A stretch of 64,000 nt of DNA, taken from positions 354,659-418,658 of the forward strand of contig NZ_KQ948453.1 of NCBI RefSeq assembly GCF_001514115.1, in the 5' to 3' direction. This DNA is from Streptomyces olivochromogenes. GTDB lineage: Bacteria > Actinomycetota > Actinomycetes > Streptomycetales > Streptomycetaceae. The notes below the pieces were generated by a model that searched no databases, was not told where the DNA came from, and worked only from the letters and a program-made list of their open reading frames with translations. This document shows positions 44,016 through 52,248 of the stretch, piece after piece. Within the stretch, counting starts at the first letter, position 1, and every line of letters starts with the position of its first letter. Position numbers and translations under genes: made by a program.

Positions 44016-44837
44016 GTGAAGATCTGGCTCGACGGCGGTCTGCAGGACATGGAGTCCGCCCGCGTCTCCGTCTTCGATCACGGACTGACCGTGGGCGACG
44101 GCATCTTCGAGACCGTGAAGGCGGTGGAGGGGCGGCCGTTCGCGCTGACCCGCCACCTCGACCGGCTGGTCCGCTCGGCGCGCGGCCTGGGGCTGCCCGC
44201 ACCCGACCTCGACGAGGTGCGCCGCGCCTGCGTCGCCGTCCTGGACGCCAACCCGATGCCGCTCGGCCGGCTGCGGATCACATACACCGGTGGCTACGGC
44301 CCGCTCGGGTCCGACCGCGGCGAACACGGACCGACCCTGCTCGTCGCCCTCGGCGAGTCCACCCGCCGCCCCGACTCCACCGCCGTGATCACGGTGCCCT
44401 GGACCCGTAACGAGCGCGGCGCCCTCACCGGCCTCAAGACCACCTCGTACGCCGAGAACGTCGTCGCCCTGGCCCGCGCGCGCGAACAGGGCGCGAGCGA
44501 GGCGTTGTTCGCCAACACGGTCGGGCAGCTGTGCGAGGGCACGGGGTCGAACGTCTTCGTCGTCCTCGACGGCGAGATCCACACCCCGCCCGTCGCCTCC
44601 GGCTGTCTCGCCGGCATCACGCGCGCGCTCGCCGTCGAGTGGACCGGAGCCAGGGAGACCGATCTTCCGCTGGATGTCCTGGAGCGTGCGGACGAGGTCT
44701 TCCTGACGTCCACGCTGCGGGACGTGCAGGGTGTGCACCGGGTCGACGGGCGCCAACTCCCGGGCGCGCCGGGCCCGGTGACCGCCAAGGCCATGCGGGT
44801 CTTCGAGGAGCGGGCCGGCAACGACCTCGACCCGTAG
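44016..44837 (+). CDS. pabC: Aminodeoxychorismate lyase, class IV aminotransferase fold
   Basis: A 273-residue PLP enzyme that should release pyruvate from aminodeoxychorismate to give p-aminobenzoate. Fold type IV features: VSVFDHGLTVGDGIFETVKA near the N-terminus, LTGLKTTSYAENVVALARA with the PLP lysine and EGTGSNVFVVLDGEIHTPP. The family also holds branched-chain and D-amino-acid transaminases; context next to pabB makes PabC the best call. GTG at 44016 is preferred over GTG 43998 because GGAAGGA lies between them at the right distance. Starts 1 base after the pabB stop. Confidence 0.88.
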   Translation: MKIWLDGGLQDMESARVSVFDHGLTVGDGIFETVKAVEGRPFALTRHLDRLVRSARGLGLPAPDLDEVRRACVAVLDANPMPLGRLRITYTGGYGPLGSDRGEHGPTLLVALGESTRRPDSTAVITVPWTRNERGALTGLKTTSYAENVVALARAREQGASEALFANTVGQLCEGTGSNVFVVLDGEIHTPPVASGCLAGITRALAVEWTGARETDLPLDVLERADEVFLTSTLRDVQGVHRVDGRQLPGAPGPVTAKAMRVFEERAGNDLDP

Positions 44838-44922
44838 AGGTCGCGCGTGGCACGTCAGGGCGCAAGAAGGATGACGGCAAAACAGGATGACGACGGGGCA
44901 CGGGACGGGTAGAACACCCCTG

Positions 44923-45747
44923 ATGACCACCACCCTGCGGCCGACCGAGCCGCTTCAGCGCGGAGCCGACGGGGCGCTGTCCCGCCGCTACAAGGTGTGC
45001 GTGAACAGTCGTCCCGTGGGCGGGATCCACCTCGCCACGCATCCGGAGTACGGCCCCACCGTGGCCCGGGTCGGGGAGCTGTACGTCGAGGAACCCGACC
45101 GTGGGCGGGGCCGGGGCACGGTGGCGGTGCTCGCGGCCGAGGAGGTGGCCCGCGGCTGGGGCTGCAAGCGCGTCGAGACGTCGGTGCCCGGGGGCGCGGA
45201 CGGTGTGCTCCGGCTCGCCACGACGCTCGGGTACGTCCTGAGCAACCGCGTCATGACGAAGCCCTTGGACGGCCCCGGTCCCGACCTGCCGGTCGGCAGT
45301 GTCGCCCGGCCCATGACCGAGGCCGAGTACGTGCCCTGGCTGGCGAAGGAGCGCGAGGGGTTCGCCGACTCGCAGATCGGGCGGGGCGTGCCCGAGGCCG
45401 AGGCGTACCGCAAGACGGACCAGGGGCTCGCCCGGTTCCTGCCGGACGGACTGGCCAGCGAGAACACGGTGCTCAGCGTCCTGGAACACGAGGGGACCCC
45501 GGTCGGCACGCTGTGGCTGGGCCTGTGGCCCGACGCGGCGTTCGTGCTCGGGGTCGAGACCGGCCCCGAGCACCGGGGCCGCGGCCACGGGCGCACCCTG
45601 ATGCTGCTGGCCGAGGCCCGGGCGGTGGCCGGCGGGAGGGACCGCATCGGCCTCAACGTGTTCGCGGGGAACACCCCGGCGGAGAAGCTGTACGAGTCAC
45701 TCGGCTATACGACGAGCGAGTACCACCTCTACAAGAACCTGCTCTGA
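44923..45747 (+). CDS. Protein with two GNAT-like acetyltransferase domains
   Basis: A 274-residue protein with two GNAT-like parts. The first (about 20-120) has RVGELYVEEPDRGRGRGTVAVLAAE, the second (about 125-274) has VLGVETGPEHRGRGHGRTLMLLAEAR and LNVFAGNTPAEKLYESLGY, which looks the more complete domain. Dual GNATs of this type include mycothiol synthase, but the typical MshD features are not clear here, so no name is given. Start uncertain: ATG at 44923 or 44887. Its stop codon runs into a 13-bp tandem repeat array. Confidence 0.8.
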   Translation: MTTTLRPTEPLQRGADGALSRRYKVCVNSRPVGGIHLATHPEYGPTVARVGELYVEEPDRGRGRGTVAVLAAEEVARGWGCKRVETSVPGGADGVLRLATTLGYVLSNRVMTKPLDGPGPDLPVGSVARPMTEAEYVPWLAKEREGFADSQIGRGVPEAEAYRKTDQGLARFLPDGLASENTVLSVLEHEGTPVGTLWLGLWPDAAFVLGVETGPEHRGRGHGRTLMLLAEARAVAGGRDRIGLNVFAGNTPAEKLYESLGYTTSEYHLYKNLL

Positions 45748-45823
45748 CCACTTCGCCGGACCACTTCGCCGGACCGCCATGCGAGACCGCCTTACGGGAC
45801 CGCTTCGCGAGACCGCTTCGCGA
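45746..45823. repeat. Six tandem 13-bp units
   Basis: Exact period of 13: GACCACTTCGCCG (twice), GACCGCCATGCGA, GACCGCCTTACGG, GACCGCTTCGCGA (twice). It begins within the acetyltransferase stop codon and ends 25 bases before the stop of the convergent DsbA-like gene. Confidence 0.88.
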
Positions 45824-45848
45824 GAGCGAGCGCCTACGAGAACGGGTA

Positions 45849-46367
45849 CTACTCGCCCTCGGCCAGCAGGCGGTCGGCGATCTCCTCGATGCGCTCGCGC
45901 AGGCCCTCCTGGCTCTTGCCGCCGTCGAGCCGCTCGCCGCCGATGACGTACGTCGGGGTGCCGGTCACACCGATGGCCTTGCCCTCGGCCTGGTCGGCGT
46001 CGACGATCAGGATGTGCCGGCCGTCGATCAGGGCGGTGTCGAACTCCTCGGCGTCCAGACCGAGTTCGCGGGCCACCTCGATCAGGAAGGGCTCGCCCTT
46101 GCGGTCCAGTTCCTCGACACGGTCGAGGACCGCCTCGACGTACGGCCAGGCTCGGCCCTGCTCCGCGGCCTCCTCGGCGGCCTGCGCGGCGGCGAAGGCG
46201 TGCTTGTGCTTCTCCAGCGGGAAGTGCCGCAGCCGCAGCTCGAGACGGTCGCCGTAGCGGGCGCGCAGCGCGCGCAGGTCGGGAAGGGCGCCGCGGCAGT
46301 CGGGGCACTGGAGTTCGCACCAGACGTCCAGGACGGCGGTGGTGCGGGCTGGGGAGGAGTCGTTCAT
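45849..46367 (-). CDS. DsbA-like thioredoxin-fold oxidoreductase
   Basis: A 172-residue protein with a thioredoxin fold of the DSBA/FrnE type. The active site is VWCELQCPDCRGALPDL, giving a CPDC motif. The cis-Pro loop is GVTGTPTYVIGG. No signal peptide is visible, so it should work in the cytoplasm, unlike classical DsbA. ATG at 46367 is chosen for AGGAGTCGTTC-type purines in front (GGGGAGGAG region on the plus strand is the reverse side, so support is moderate). It is divergent from the membrane-protein gene at 46538. Confidence 0.83.
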   Translation of the reverse strand: MNDSSPARTTAVLDVWCELQCPDCRGALPDLRALRARYGDRLELRLRHFPLEKHKHAFAAAQAAEEAAEQGRAWPYVEAVLDRVEELDRKGEPFLIEVARELGLDAEEFDTALIDGRHILIVDADQAEGKAIGVTGTPTYVIGGERLDGGKSQEGLRERIEEIADRLLAEGE

Positions 46368-46537
46368 GGCACCCAGTCTCCCAGCCGTGGCGACGACGCC
46401 CCAACCGGGACCTGGGGAGGACCCCGACCCGGAGATGTCCCTGAGGTCCGCCCGGAGCATGGCATATCGGGCGTGGGGCGGTGCAGGATGGAAGGGACGA
46501 ACCGACCGCTCTGCCGAGCCCTGCCCTGGAGGACCGG

Positions 46538-46984
46538 ATGATTGCCGAGACTGTCTGTTCCGCCGTCTCCGCGGCCGGCCTCGGCATCGCCGCGGTCACG
46601 GCCTACCGCAAGCGGTTCCTCTCCGCCGCCCGCATAGCCGCCTACTCGCTGGTGCCGGTCGGCCTGGTGATGACCGGAGTCGTCGGCTGGCTGGCCGACA
46701 CCGCCTTCAGCCCCACCGCGTGGGCGGGCTTCGGCGTGCTGGGCGTGGCCTGGCTGCTGTTCATGACCACGCGGGCGGTGGAGCGGCGTAGTGGCGGGAC
46801 CCGGAAGGAACGCAAGGCGGCCGCCCGGGCCGCCCAGCGGGAGGCGGTGGCCCCCGCGGCCTCGGCGCCCTCGCTGAGCCAGGGCTCCCGTCCGGCCGCC
46901 AGGCCCGCGACGAGGCCCCGGGCCACGGGTTCCGACGACGACTTCAGCGACATCGAGGCCATCTTGAAGAAGCGCGGCATATGA
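46538..46984 (+). CDS. Small membrane protein, unknown function
   Basis: A 148-residue protein with two to three hydrophobic helices in the first 75 residues (AVSAAGLGIAAVTAY, IAAYSLVPVGLVMTGVVGWL, WAGFGVLGVAWLLFMTT), then a long basic, Ala-rich cytoplasmic tail (KERKAAARAAQREAV) ending in an acidic/basic motif (DDDFSDIEAILKKRGI). CTGGAGGACCGG before the ATG supports the start. Conserved type in Streptomyces, no function known to me. Confidence 0.8.
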   Translation: MIAETVCSAVSAAGLGIAAVTAYRKRFLSAARIAAYSLVPVGLVMTGVVGWLADTAFSPTAWAGFGVLGVAWLLFMTTRAVERRSGGTRKERKAAARAAQREAVAPAASAPSLSQGSRPAARPATRPRATGSDDDFSDIEAILKKRGI

Positions 46985-47128
46985 CGGACTGAAACGACAC
47001 AGAGGATCATGGGAGAGCGCGGAAACGATCACGTTCGTGCCTGCTCATCGCGGATATTGGCGAACTCCCGGTCATTCCGGGCGTGTTGATCGCGGAGCGG
47101 GTGGCGGCTGCGTCATCATCGCCGCGAG

Positions 47129-47281
47129 ATGCTGGACACAACACAGAGCGACACCGACGCCCCTCCCGAGGAGCCGCGGGGTTGTCTCTACGCGCTTTCC
47201 CAGCCACCGCTGATGATCTTCCTTGCGGTGATCGGCTGTCTGCTGCTCATGGCTTCGCTGCACGACCTGCTGCTGCTCTGA
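47129..47281 (+). CDS. 50-residue membrane peptide
   Basis: A short ORF that begins MLDTTQSDTDAPPEEPRG, then has one strong hydrophobic helix (PPLMIFLAVIGCLLLMASLH) and ends DLLLL. The acidic, Pro-rich head and single helix look like a real small membrane protein. Codon use is typical. There is only a weak purine stretch before the ATG (GCCGCGAG). No function can be given. A terminator hairpin follows 8 bases after the stop. Confidence 0.6.
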   Translation: MLDTTQSDTDAPPEEPRGCLYALSQPPLMIFLAVIGCLLLMASLHDLLLL

Positions 47282-47289
47282 GCCGTACA

Positions 47290-47322
47290 CGGAGCCCCTG
47301 GCGTCACCCGCCGAGGGCTCCG
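47290..47322. terminator. Hairpin between convergent genes
   Basis: CGGAGCCC pairs with GGGCTCCG, with an inner GGCG/CGCC pair in the loop. It lies between the 50-residue membrane peptide gene and the CGNR-domain gene. Confidence 0.75.
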
Positions 47323-47348
47323 TCAGCCCGCCGCGCGTCCAGCGTCCG

Positions 47349-47906
47349 TCAGCCCGCCGCTTCCTTGCGACGCGCCCGGTACGCCGCCACGTGAAGCCGG
47401 TTTCCGCAGGTCCGGCTGTCGCAGTAGCGGCGCGAGCGGTTCCGGGAGAGATCCACGAAGGCGTGCCGGCAGTCCGGGGCCTCGCAGCGCCGCAGCCGGT
47501 CCTGCTCTCCGGCGACCACGAAGAACGCCAGCGCCATCCCGCAGTCGGCCGCGAGGTGGTCGGCGACGGAGGCACCCGGCGCGAAGTAGTGCACGTGCCA
47601 GTCGTAGCCGTCGTGGTCGGTGAGCCGGGGAGTGGTGCCCGCGACGGCGACCAGCTCGTTGATGAGGCCCGCGGCGGTACGGGGGTCGTCGGCGGCGAAG
47701 ACTCCGGCGAACCGGCCGCGGACCTCGCGTACGGCCGCGAGGTCGTGCTCCGACAGCACGCCGACATCACTGATTCCGTGCTTTCGTACGAAATTGTCGA
47801 GGGACGCGACGTCCGCGAGCCCGTCCGGCGTGTCGTTCTCCGCCGCGGTGTTCACCAGGTCCACCACGGCGTCGAGGGAGCGCCGGGTGTCGTGGGTGAT
47901 CAGCAC
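47349..47906 (-). CDS. CGNR zinc-finger domain protein
   Basis: A 185-residue protein of the ABATE/CGNR family, probably a stress- or metabolite-responsive regulator. The N-terminal ABATE part (about 1-125) has SLDAVVDLVNTAAE and HDLAAVREVRGRFAGVF. The C-terminal zinc finger has RRCEAPDCRHAFVDLSRN, RRYCDSRTCGNRLHVAAYRA, which contains the CGNR motif and four zinc cysteines. GTG at 47906 has GGGAG before it; the longer reading upstream has odd composition. Target unknown. Confidence 0.88.
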   Translation of the reverse strand: MLITHDTRRSLDAVVDLVNTAAENDTPDGLADVASLDNFVRKHGISDVGVLSEHDLAAVREVRGRFAGVFAADDPRTAAGLINELVAVAGTTPRLTDHDGYDWHVHYFAPGASVADHLAADCGMALAFFVVAGEQDRLRRCEAPDCRHAFVDLSRNRSRRYCDSRTCGNRLHVAAYRARRKEAAG

Positions 47907-47912
47907 GTTTCG

Positions 47913-48457
47913 CTCCCTGGCCTGGGGGTCGGGCGGGCGCCCTCCGATGCTGGCCGATGGTAGTGGCTTCCTGGCGTGGGGGAGTGGGGGCGGTCGATCT
48001 ACGCGTGGTCCGCCACGACTCCCGGCCGGTTCACGGGTCGACAACGGCACCCCGAGCACCTCCGAGACAGCCTCAGGTCCCGTCCGGGCCGACGCAGAGC
48101 CTGGCGGGTAGCGAGGGTCCGCCGGGCGCGCCCCGCCCGGCCTGTCGGCCCGACCCGACCCGGAGCCTGCCCCGTGCCCCGCCCCCCCGTGCCCCGCCCC
48201 GCGCCCCGGGCGACGCCCTCATCGGCTCTCGTCGGCGTCCCCACTGGGGCGGGGCAGGGGAAGGCCCGCCTCGGCCCCGCGCACCGGCGCTGGGGCCGTC
48301 GAGGCCTGCCGGCGACCACGCGCACCGGCGCCGCCCCCGCGGGAGTCCGCGGCGACGGCGCCGGTGTTCGTGCCCTTGCGGTTGTGCCCATTGCAGATGT
48401 TTAGGCCCGAGCCGTCTCCCCGAGTGGACGGCGCCGGGCGGCTCTATGGGGGTCTCG
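47913..48457. other. 545-bp gene-free, C-rich region
   Basis: No ORF here has a ribosome-binding site plus normal codon use. The segment 48172-48210 is made of CCCCG runs on the plus strand, so the minus strand has many closely spaced G runs and could form a G-quadruplex. Promoters of the CGNR gene must lie in the first part. Nothing else is recognised. Confidence 0.5.
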
Positions 48458-48871
48458 TCAGCTCTCGGCCAGGATGTGTGAGAGCTCCGTGTCGAGATCG
48501 AAATGCCGGTGTTCCGTGCCGGGGGGCACGGCGGCGTCCGTTCGCTTCAGGAACGATTCCAGGGCCCGCGCCGGGGCTTCCAGCAGGGCCTCGCCCTCCG
48601 GGGAGCTCAGGGCGATGCATACGACGCCCTGGCCGTGGCTCCGGGACGGCCAGACTCGGACGTCGCCGGTACCGGTGGGCCGGTGCAGGCCCTCGGCGAG
48701 GAGGTCGCGGGCGAACACCCACTCGACGGTTTCCTCGGCTCCGGTGTGGAAGGTGGCGTGCACGGCGTAGGGATCGGCCGTGTCATACCGCAGTCCTGCG
48801 GGTACAGGCAGTGAGGACTCGCTCGACACAACGAGGCGCAGGTGCAGCTCGCAGCTGACCGTGGTGTTCAT
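48458..48871 (-). CDS. ssgB: SsgB-type sporulation and cell-division regulator
   Basis: A 137-residue SsgA-like protein. SsgB localises future septum sites in sporogenic hyphae and recruits FtsZ (established for Streptomyces). The sequence is close to the strongly conserved SsgB type: MNTTVSCELHLRLVVSSESS, GLRYDTADPYAVHATFHTGA, WVFARDLLAEGLHRPTGTGD, ending FDLDTELSHILAES. The length is exactly that of SsgB. ATG at 48871; an in-frame extension upstream lacks coding character. The gene is divergent from a PGPGW-protein gene. It is the best single marker that the host is a sporulating streptomycete. Confidence 0.95.
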   Translation of the reverse strand: MNTTVSCELHLRLVVSSESSLPVPAGLRYDTADPYAVHATFHTGAEETVEWVFARDLLAEGLHRPTGTGDVRVWPSRSHGQGVVCIALSSPEGEALLEAPARALESFLKRTDAAVPPGTEHRHFDLDTELSHILAES

Positions 48872-49062
48872 AAGCGCCAGGGCCTTTCGCTCAGTGTGCG
48901 CTCGGGGATTCGCACGTCGGCGAAATCGACATGCCACCTACGGTGCCGTTGTAAACCCCTCTGAGTGTTTTGCGTGTCTTTACGTAACTCTTCCGGCCGA
49001 GAGCACGTTCGCCGGATAGGGCCATTCCGGTGACTGGTTTCTCTCCGGTAGGGTTTGGCCGT

Positions 49063-49497
49063 ATGAATACGGGGAGTGACGAGCCGGGCGAGGTCGCCAC
49101 GGCCGATGGTGAGACGAAGATCGAGGGACCGCTCGGATCGCGGGCGCCGGAATTCATCAAGGCCCGCCGTGCGCTGCATCTGAGCTGGCAGGTGGGTGTT
49201 TTCGTCGTGGGGCTCGCGGTGGTCGGCGCGGGCGTGATCATGCTTCCGCTGCCGGGTCCCGGCTGGCTGGTGATCTTCGGCGGCATGGCGATCTGGGCGA
49301 CCGAGTTCGTCTGGGCACAGCTGGTGCTCCGCTGGACGAAGCGCAAGGTCACCGAGGCGACACAGCGAGCACTCGACCCGAAGGTGCGGCGCCGCAACAT
49401 CATCCTCACGAGTGTCGGTGTCGTCATCGTCGCGGCGCTCGGTGGCGTCTACCTCTGGAAGTTCGGCGTCGCGATGCCGTGGAACATCCAGGAATGA
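49063..49497 (+). CDS. TIGR02611-type PGPGW membrane protein
   Basis: A 144-residue membrane protein with the PGPGW motif in VIMLPLPGPGWLVIFGGMAI between the first two helices, and a third helix near the C-terminus (IILTSVGVVIVAALGGVYLW). A charged N-tail (about 1-35) and a basic loop (RWTKRKVTEATQRAL) are cytoplasmic. Function unknown; the family is common in actinobacteria. ATG at 49063 follows GGTAGGGTTTGG, which may be a -10-like element, so the mRNA may have a very short leader. Divergent from ssgB with 191 bases between. Confidence 0.88.
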   Translation: MNTGSDEPGEVATADGETKIEGPLGSRAPEFIKARRALHLSWQVGVFVVGLAVVGAGVIMLPLPGPGWLVIFGGMAIWATEFVWAQLVLRWTKRKVTEATQRALDPKVRRRNIILTSVGVVIVAALGGVYLWKFGVAMPWNIQE

Positions 49498-49578
49498 CCG
49501 ACGGCCGCAGGCCCCTCCTGGAGGCTCCTCGGCTGGTCGGAGCCACCCCTGACATGGGGTAATGTTCTCCCTGCGCCC

Positions 49579-49653
49579 GGGCGATTAGCTCAGCGGGAGA
49601 GCGCTTCGTTCACACCGAAGAGGTCACTGGTTCGATCCCAGTATCGCCCACCA
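49579..49653 (+). tRNA. tRNA-Val (CAC)
   Basis: Acceptor GGGCGAT/ATCGCCC, anticodon loop TTCACAC with CAC (Val), T arm ACTGGTTCGATCCCAGT, genomic CCA. A near-copy lies at 60652. Confidence 0.96.
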
Positions 49654-49656
49654 GCA

Positions 49657-49706
49657 CGACAGGCGACCCAGTTCCACACACCATGTGGGCAGGGTCGCCT
49701 TCGTCG
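49657..49706 (+). terminator. Terminator after tRNA-Val
   Basis: AGGCGACCC pairs with GGGTCGCCT, with an inner CCAC/GTGG pair and outer ACGAC/GTCGT support, followed by TTTCC. Confidence 0.8.
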
Positions 49707-50863
49707 TTTCCGCACCACCCCGCAGGGGCGGGAGAGCGCGCCCGTGGCGTCGACGGACCGCACTCCGTGCCGGTGGCGGAACCGGTAGCGGTCCCCTCGA
49801 GGGCGCCAGGATCGGAGCCGGAGCCGCCGTCGCAGCCGCCATCGGAATCGGCGCCGGCACCCCTGCTCGGGCCCAGCCCCGCCCATGCCCCGAACGCCCT
49901 TCCGCACACGGACTCCAGGTGGGCGGTAAGCCTCTCCCGAGCCGCTGACCTCGGTAGACGCCCGTTCCCCCGGTGGGCGCCCGGCCTAACATCCGCCCGT
50001 CCACCGGCGGTGTCCCGCCCTGTGGCGCAGCCATGCGGACCACGCGCCTCCGCCCGCCCGTCCGGCGCCGGGCTTCGGTCAGGCCGCCGTGCGGTTGTCC
50101 GCGCTGCTCGCGGGCATCGTCGCCGGGATGCGGCGGGGCGTCGGGCGCGTGGCAGGCATCGCCCTGCGCGGTCTTGAACTCCGCATCGCTACTTCGCACC
50201 GCGGGCCGCGCCCTCCACGCCAACCCGCCGGCCAGGACGAACGCCGGACCGACGCGAGCGAGCAGCTGTTCGGACGCGCACCAGTCGTCCCGCGTCGCGG
50301 ACGCGCCCCCGCACCGACCCGCCGACCAGGGCGAACACCGCACCAACGCGAGCGAGCCGCCGTCGGGACGCGCACCAGCGGACCGCGTCGGCACAACCCG
50401 CCCAGGCCCGCCCCGGACCAGCCCCAGGCCCGTCCAGGCCCGTCCGGACCTGGCTCAGGCTCGTCCAGGCCTGGCCAGGACCCATCCGGACTTACCAGGG
50501 CCCGTCCAGCCCCCCGAGCCCGAAGCCCGAAGCCCACCCCTCCTGACCACCTCTCACCCCCCCCGCCAACCCCACCCACATGTACGCCAGTTCGACCATC
50601 ACCCCTCCCCGCGAAAACCCACCCCCCAACCCCTCACTCTCGGTCCACCCACCCCTCCTCCGCCCCCCGCCCCGCCCCCGCATCCCCGCCCGCGCGGCAC
50701 TTGTTTTCGGCCCGGCCACACGCTCGCCCGACCTGTCGTTTTCCGTTCGATACCCCGACCGCACGCCCCGGACCTGCACATTCAGGCACCTCCGCGGGAG
50801 CGGCACCCCCCACACCCGTCGCCGCGCGGCCGAACCGCGTCACATCAATTCCTGTCCGAATCA
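49707..50863. other. 1.2-kb gene-free, C-rich region with an internal duplication
   Basis: No ORF on either strand has normal start signals, and the apparent translations are low in complexity. Two diverged copies of a ~65-bp unit with the core ACGCGAGCGAGC lie 94 bases apart (from 50223 and 50317). The part 50400-50520 is full of GTCCAGGCC/GTCCGGAC units, and 50520-50700 is very C-rich. It may be a decayed gene or a repeat-rich spacer. Confidence 0.55.
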
Positions 50864-50923
50864 TTGACGCGCCTGGAAGCCCTCCGTACCTTGTGCCAGC
50901 AAGCGCTTACTTGAAACGATTCA
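50864..50923 (+). promoter_or_regulatory. Promoter and LacI-type operators of the rhamnogalacturonan operon
   Basis: TTGACG (50864-50869) and TACCTT (50887-50892) have 17 bases between them, a good vegetative promoter. The palindrome AAGCGCTT (50901-50908) and the inverted repeat TGAA-ACGA-TTCA (50912-50923) overlap the expected start point. Both resemble LacI-family sites, so repression without substrate is likely. No LacI gene is in the window. Confidence 0.68.
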
Positions 50924-50958
50924 TGCAGGTGGCAACGACGTCGCGGGGAGGCCCGACT

Positions 50959-52248
50959 GTGGGTAACAACGGGAGTGTTGAGAGGCGTACGGTCCTCAAG
51001 GCGGCCGGAGCTTCACTGGCCACGCTGGGGCTGGCCGCGACGACGGGCTGCGGTGGGGACAGCGGCAGTTCCGGGGACGGGACGGTCACGATCCGGTACG
51101 CCTGGTGGGGTGCCGACGAGCGGGCGAAGAGGATCAACCAGTCCATCGCGCTCTTCGAGAAGAAGTACCCGAAGATCAAGGTGAAGACCGACTTCCAGGA
51201 TTACGTGGCCTTTTGGGAGAAGTTCCAGACCCAGGCCGCCGGTGGAAATCCTCCGGACGTATTCCAGAACGCGGTCGGATTCCTGCGGAAGTACGACAAG
51301 AGAGGCATCCTGCTCGACCTCAAGCCTCAGATAGACGCGGGAAATCTGAGCCTCGACAACTTCCGTGCCGGAGTCGAGAAGGTCGGTCAGGTCGACGGAA
51401 AGCAGCTCGGTATTCCGGTCGGATCCAACACCATGTCACTTGTCATCGACGAGAAGGTGTTTGAGAAGGCGGGCATCAAGCCGAAGCAGGGCTGGACCTG
51501 GGACGAGTACTTCGCCGCCCTGAAGAAGATCCACGACACCCAGAAGCTGGCCGGCGACACCGGCTACTTCAGCATCATGTACCTGTACGACCTCTACCTC
51601 CGGCAGAACGGCAAGGCGTTCTTCACCAAGGACGGACTGGGATTCGACGAGGCAGACCTGACGGAGTGGTGGACGGACGGCTACAACCGCGTCAAGGCGG
51701 GCATCGTCACCGACCCCAAGCGGGTCGAGCAGGACAAGCCCAAGTCCTCGCTCTCGGCGGCCCATGGCGCCTCCGAGTTCACCTGGGACAACTTCACGGT
51801 CCGCTACACCGCCGAGGGCACCAGCACCTACGGCCTCGCGCCGATCCCGACCACCGACGGCAAGCAGACCGGTCAGTACCTCGCCTCCCTGATGCTGAGC
51901 GCCTCCGCCCGCACCAAGCACCCCAAGGAGGTCGCCCAGTTCATCAACTTCATGGTCCACGACCCCGAGGTCGGCAAGATCATGGGCTACGACCGGGGCA
52001 TCCTCGCCACCACCGAGCAGTTCGACGCGTACAAGCCGGCCGACGCGCCCAACCAGGCGATCGCCAAGTACGAGACGGATGTCGCCGCGGCCGGAGTGCT
52101 CGGCACCATCACCCCGCACCCGGCAGGCGCCGACACCTGCGAGTCCGCCTTCCTGCGCATCGGCGGTGACATGTCGCAGGGCACGACCAAGGTCGCCGAC
52201 GCGGTCAAGCAGTTCTTCTCCGAGGCGAAGACCGCCCTCGCCGCCTGA
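50959..52248 (+). CDS. ABC sugar transporter, substrate-binding lipoprotein
   Basis: A 429-residue family 1 solute-binding protein. The N-terminus combines a twin-arginine (VERRTVLKAAGASLATLGLA) with a lipobox (ATTGCGGDS), so it should be a Tat-exported lipoprotein. IRYAWWGADERAKRINQSIALFEKKYP... is typical of oligosaccharide binders. GTG at 50959 follows GGGGAGG by 7 bases. Its stop overlaps the permease ATG by one base. The downstream lyase suggests that the ligand is a rhamnogalacturonan fragment such as an unsaturated disaccharide (inference). Confidence 0.9.
   Translation: MGNNGSVERRTVLKAAGASLATLGLAATTGCGGDSGSSGDGTVTIRYAWWGADERAKRINQSIALFEKKYPKIKVKTDFQDYVAFWEKFQTQAAGGNPPDVFQNAVGFLRKYDKRGILLDLKPQIDAGNLSLDNFRAGVEKVGQVDGKQLGIPVGSNTMSLVIDEKVFEKAGIKPKQGWTWDEYFAALKKIHDTQKLAGDTGYFSIMYLYDLYLRQNGKAFFTKDGLGFDEADLTEWWTDGYNRVKAGIVTDPKRVEQDKPKSSLSAAHGASEFTWDNFTVRYTAEGTSTYGLAPIPTTDGKQTGQYLASLMLSASARTKHPKEVAQFINFMVHDPEVGKIMGYDRGILATTEQFDAYKPADAPNQAIAKYETDVAAAGVLGTITPHPAGADTCESAFLRIGGDMSQGTTKVADAVKQFFSEAKTALAA

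Noticed and set aside
49590-50394. Long minus-strand frames over the tRNA-Val and the C-rich gap, ending in GDTGIEPVTSSV or WAILGSNQ-like text
   Set aside because: These endings are the usual false translations of tRNA genes read on the wrong strand; the rest is low in complexity and has no ribosome-binding site.
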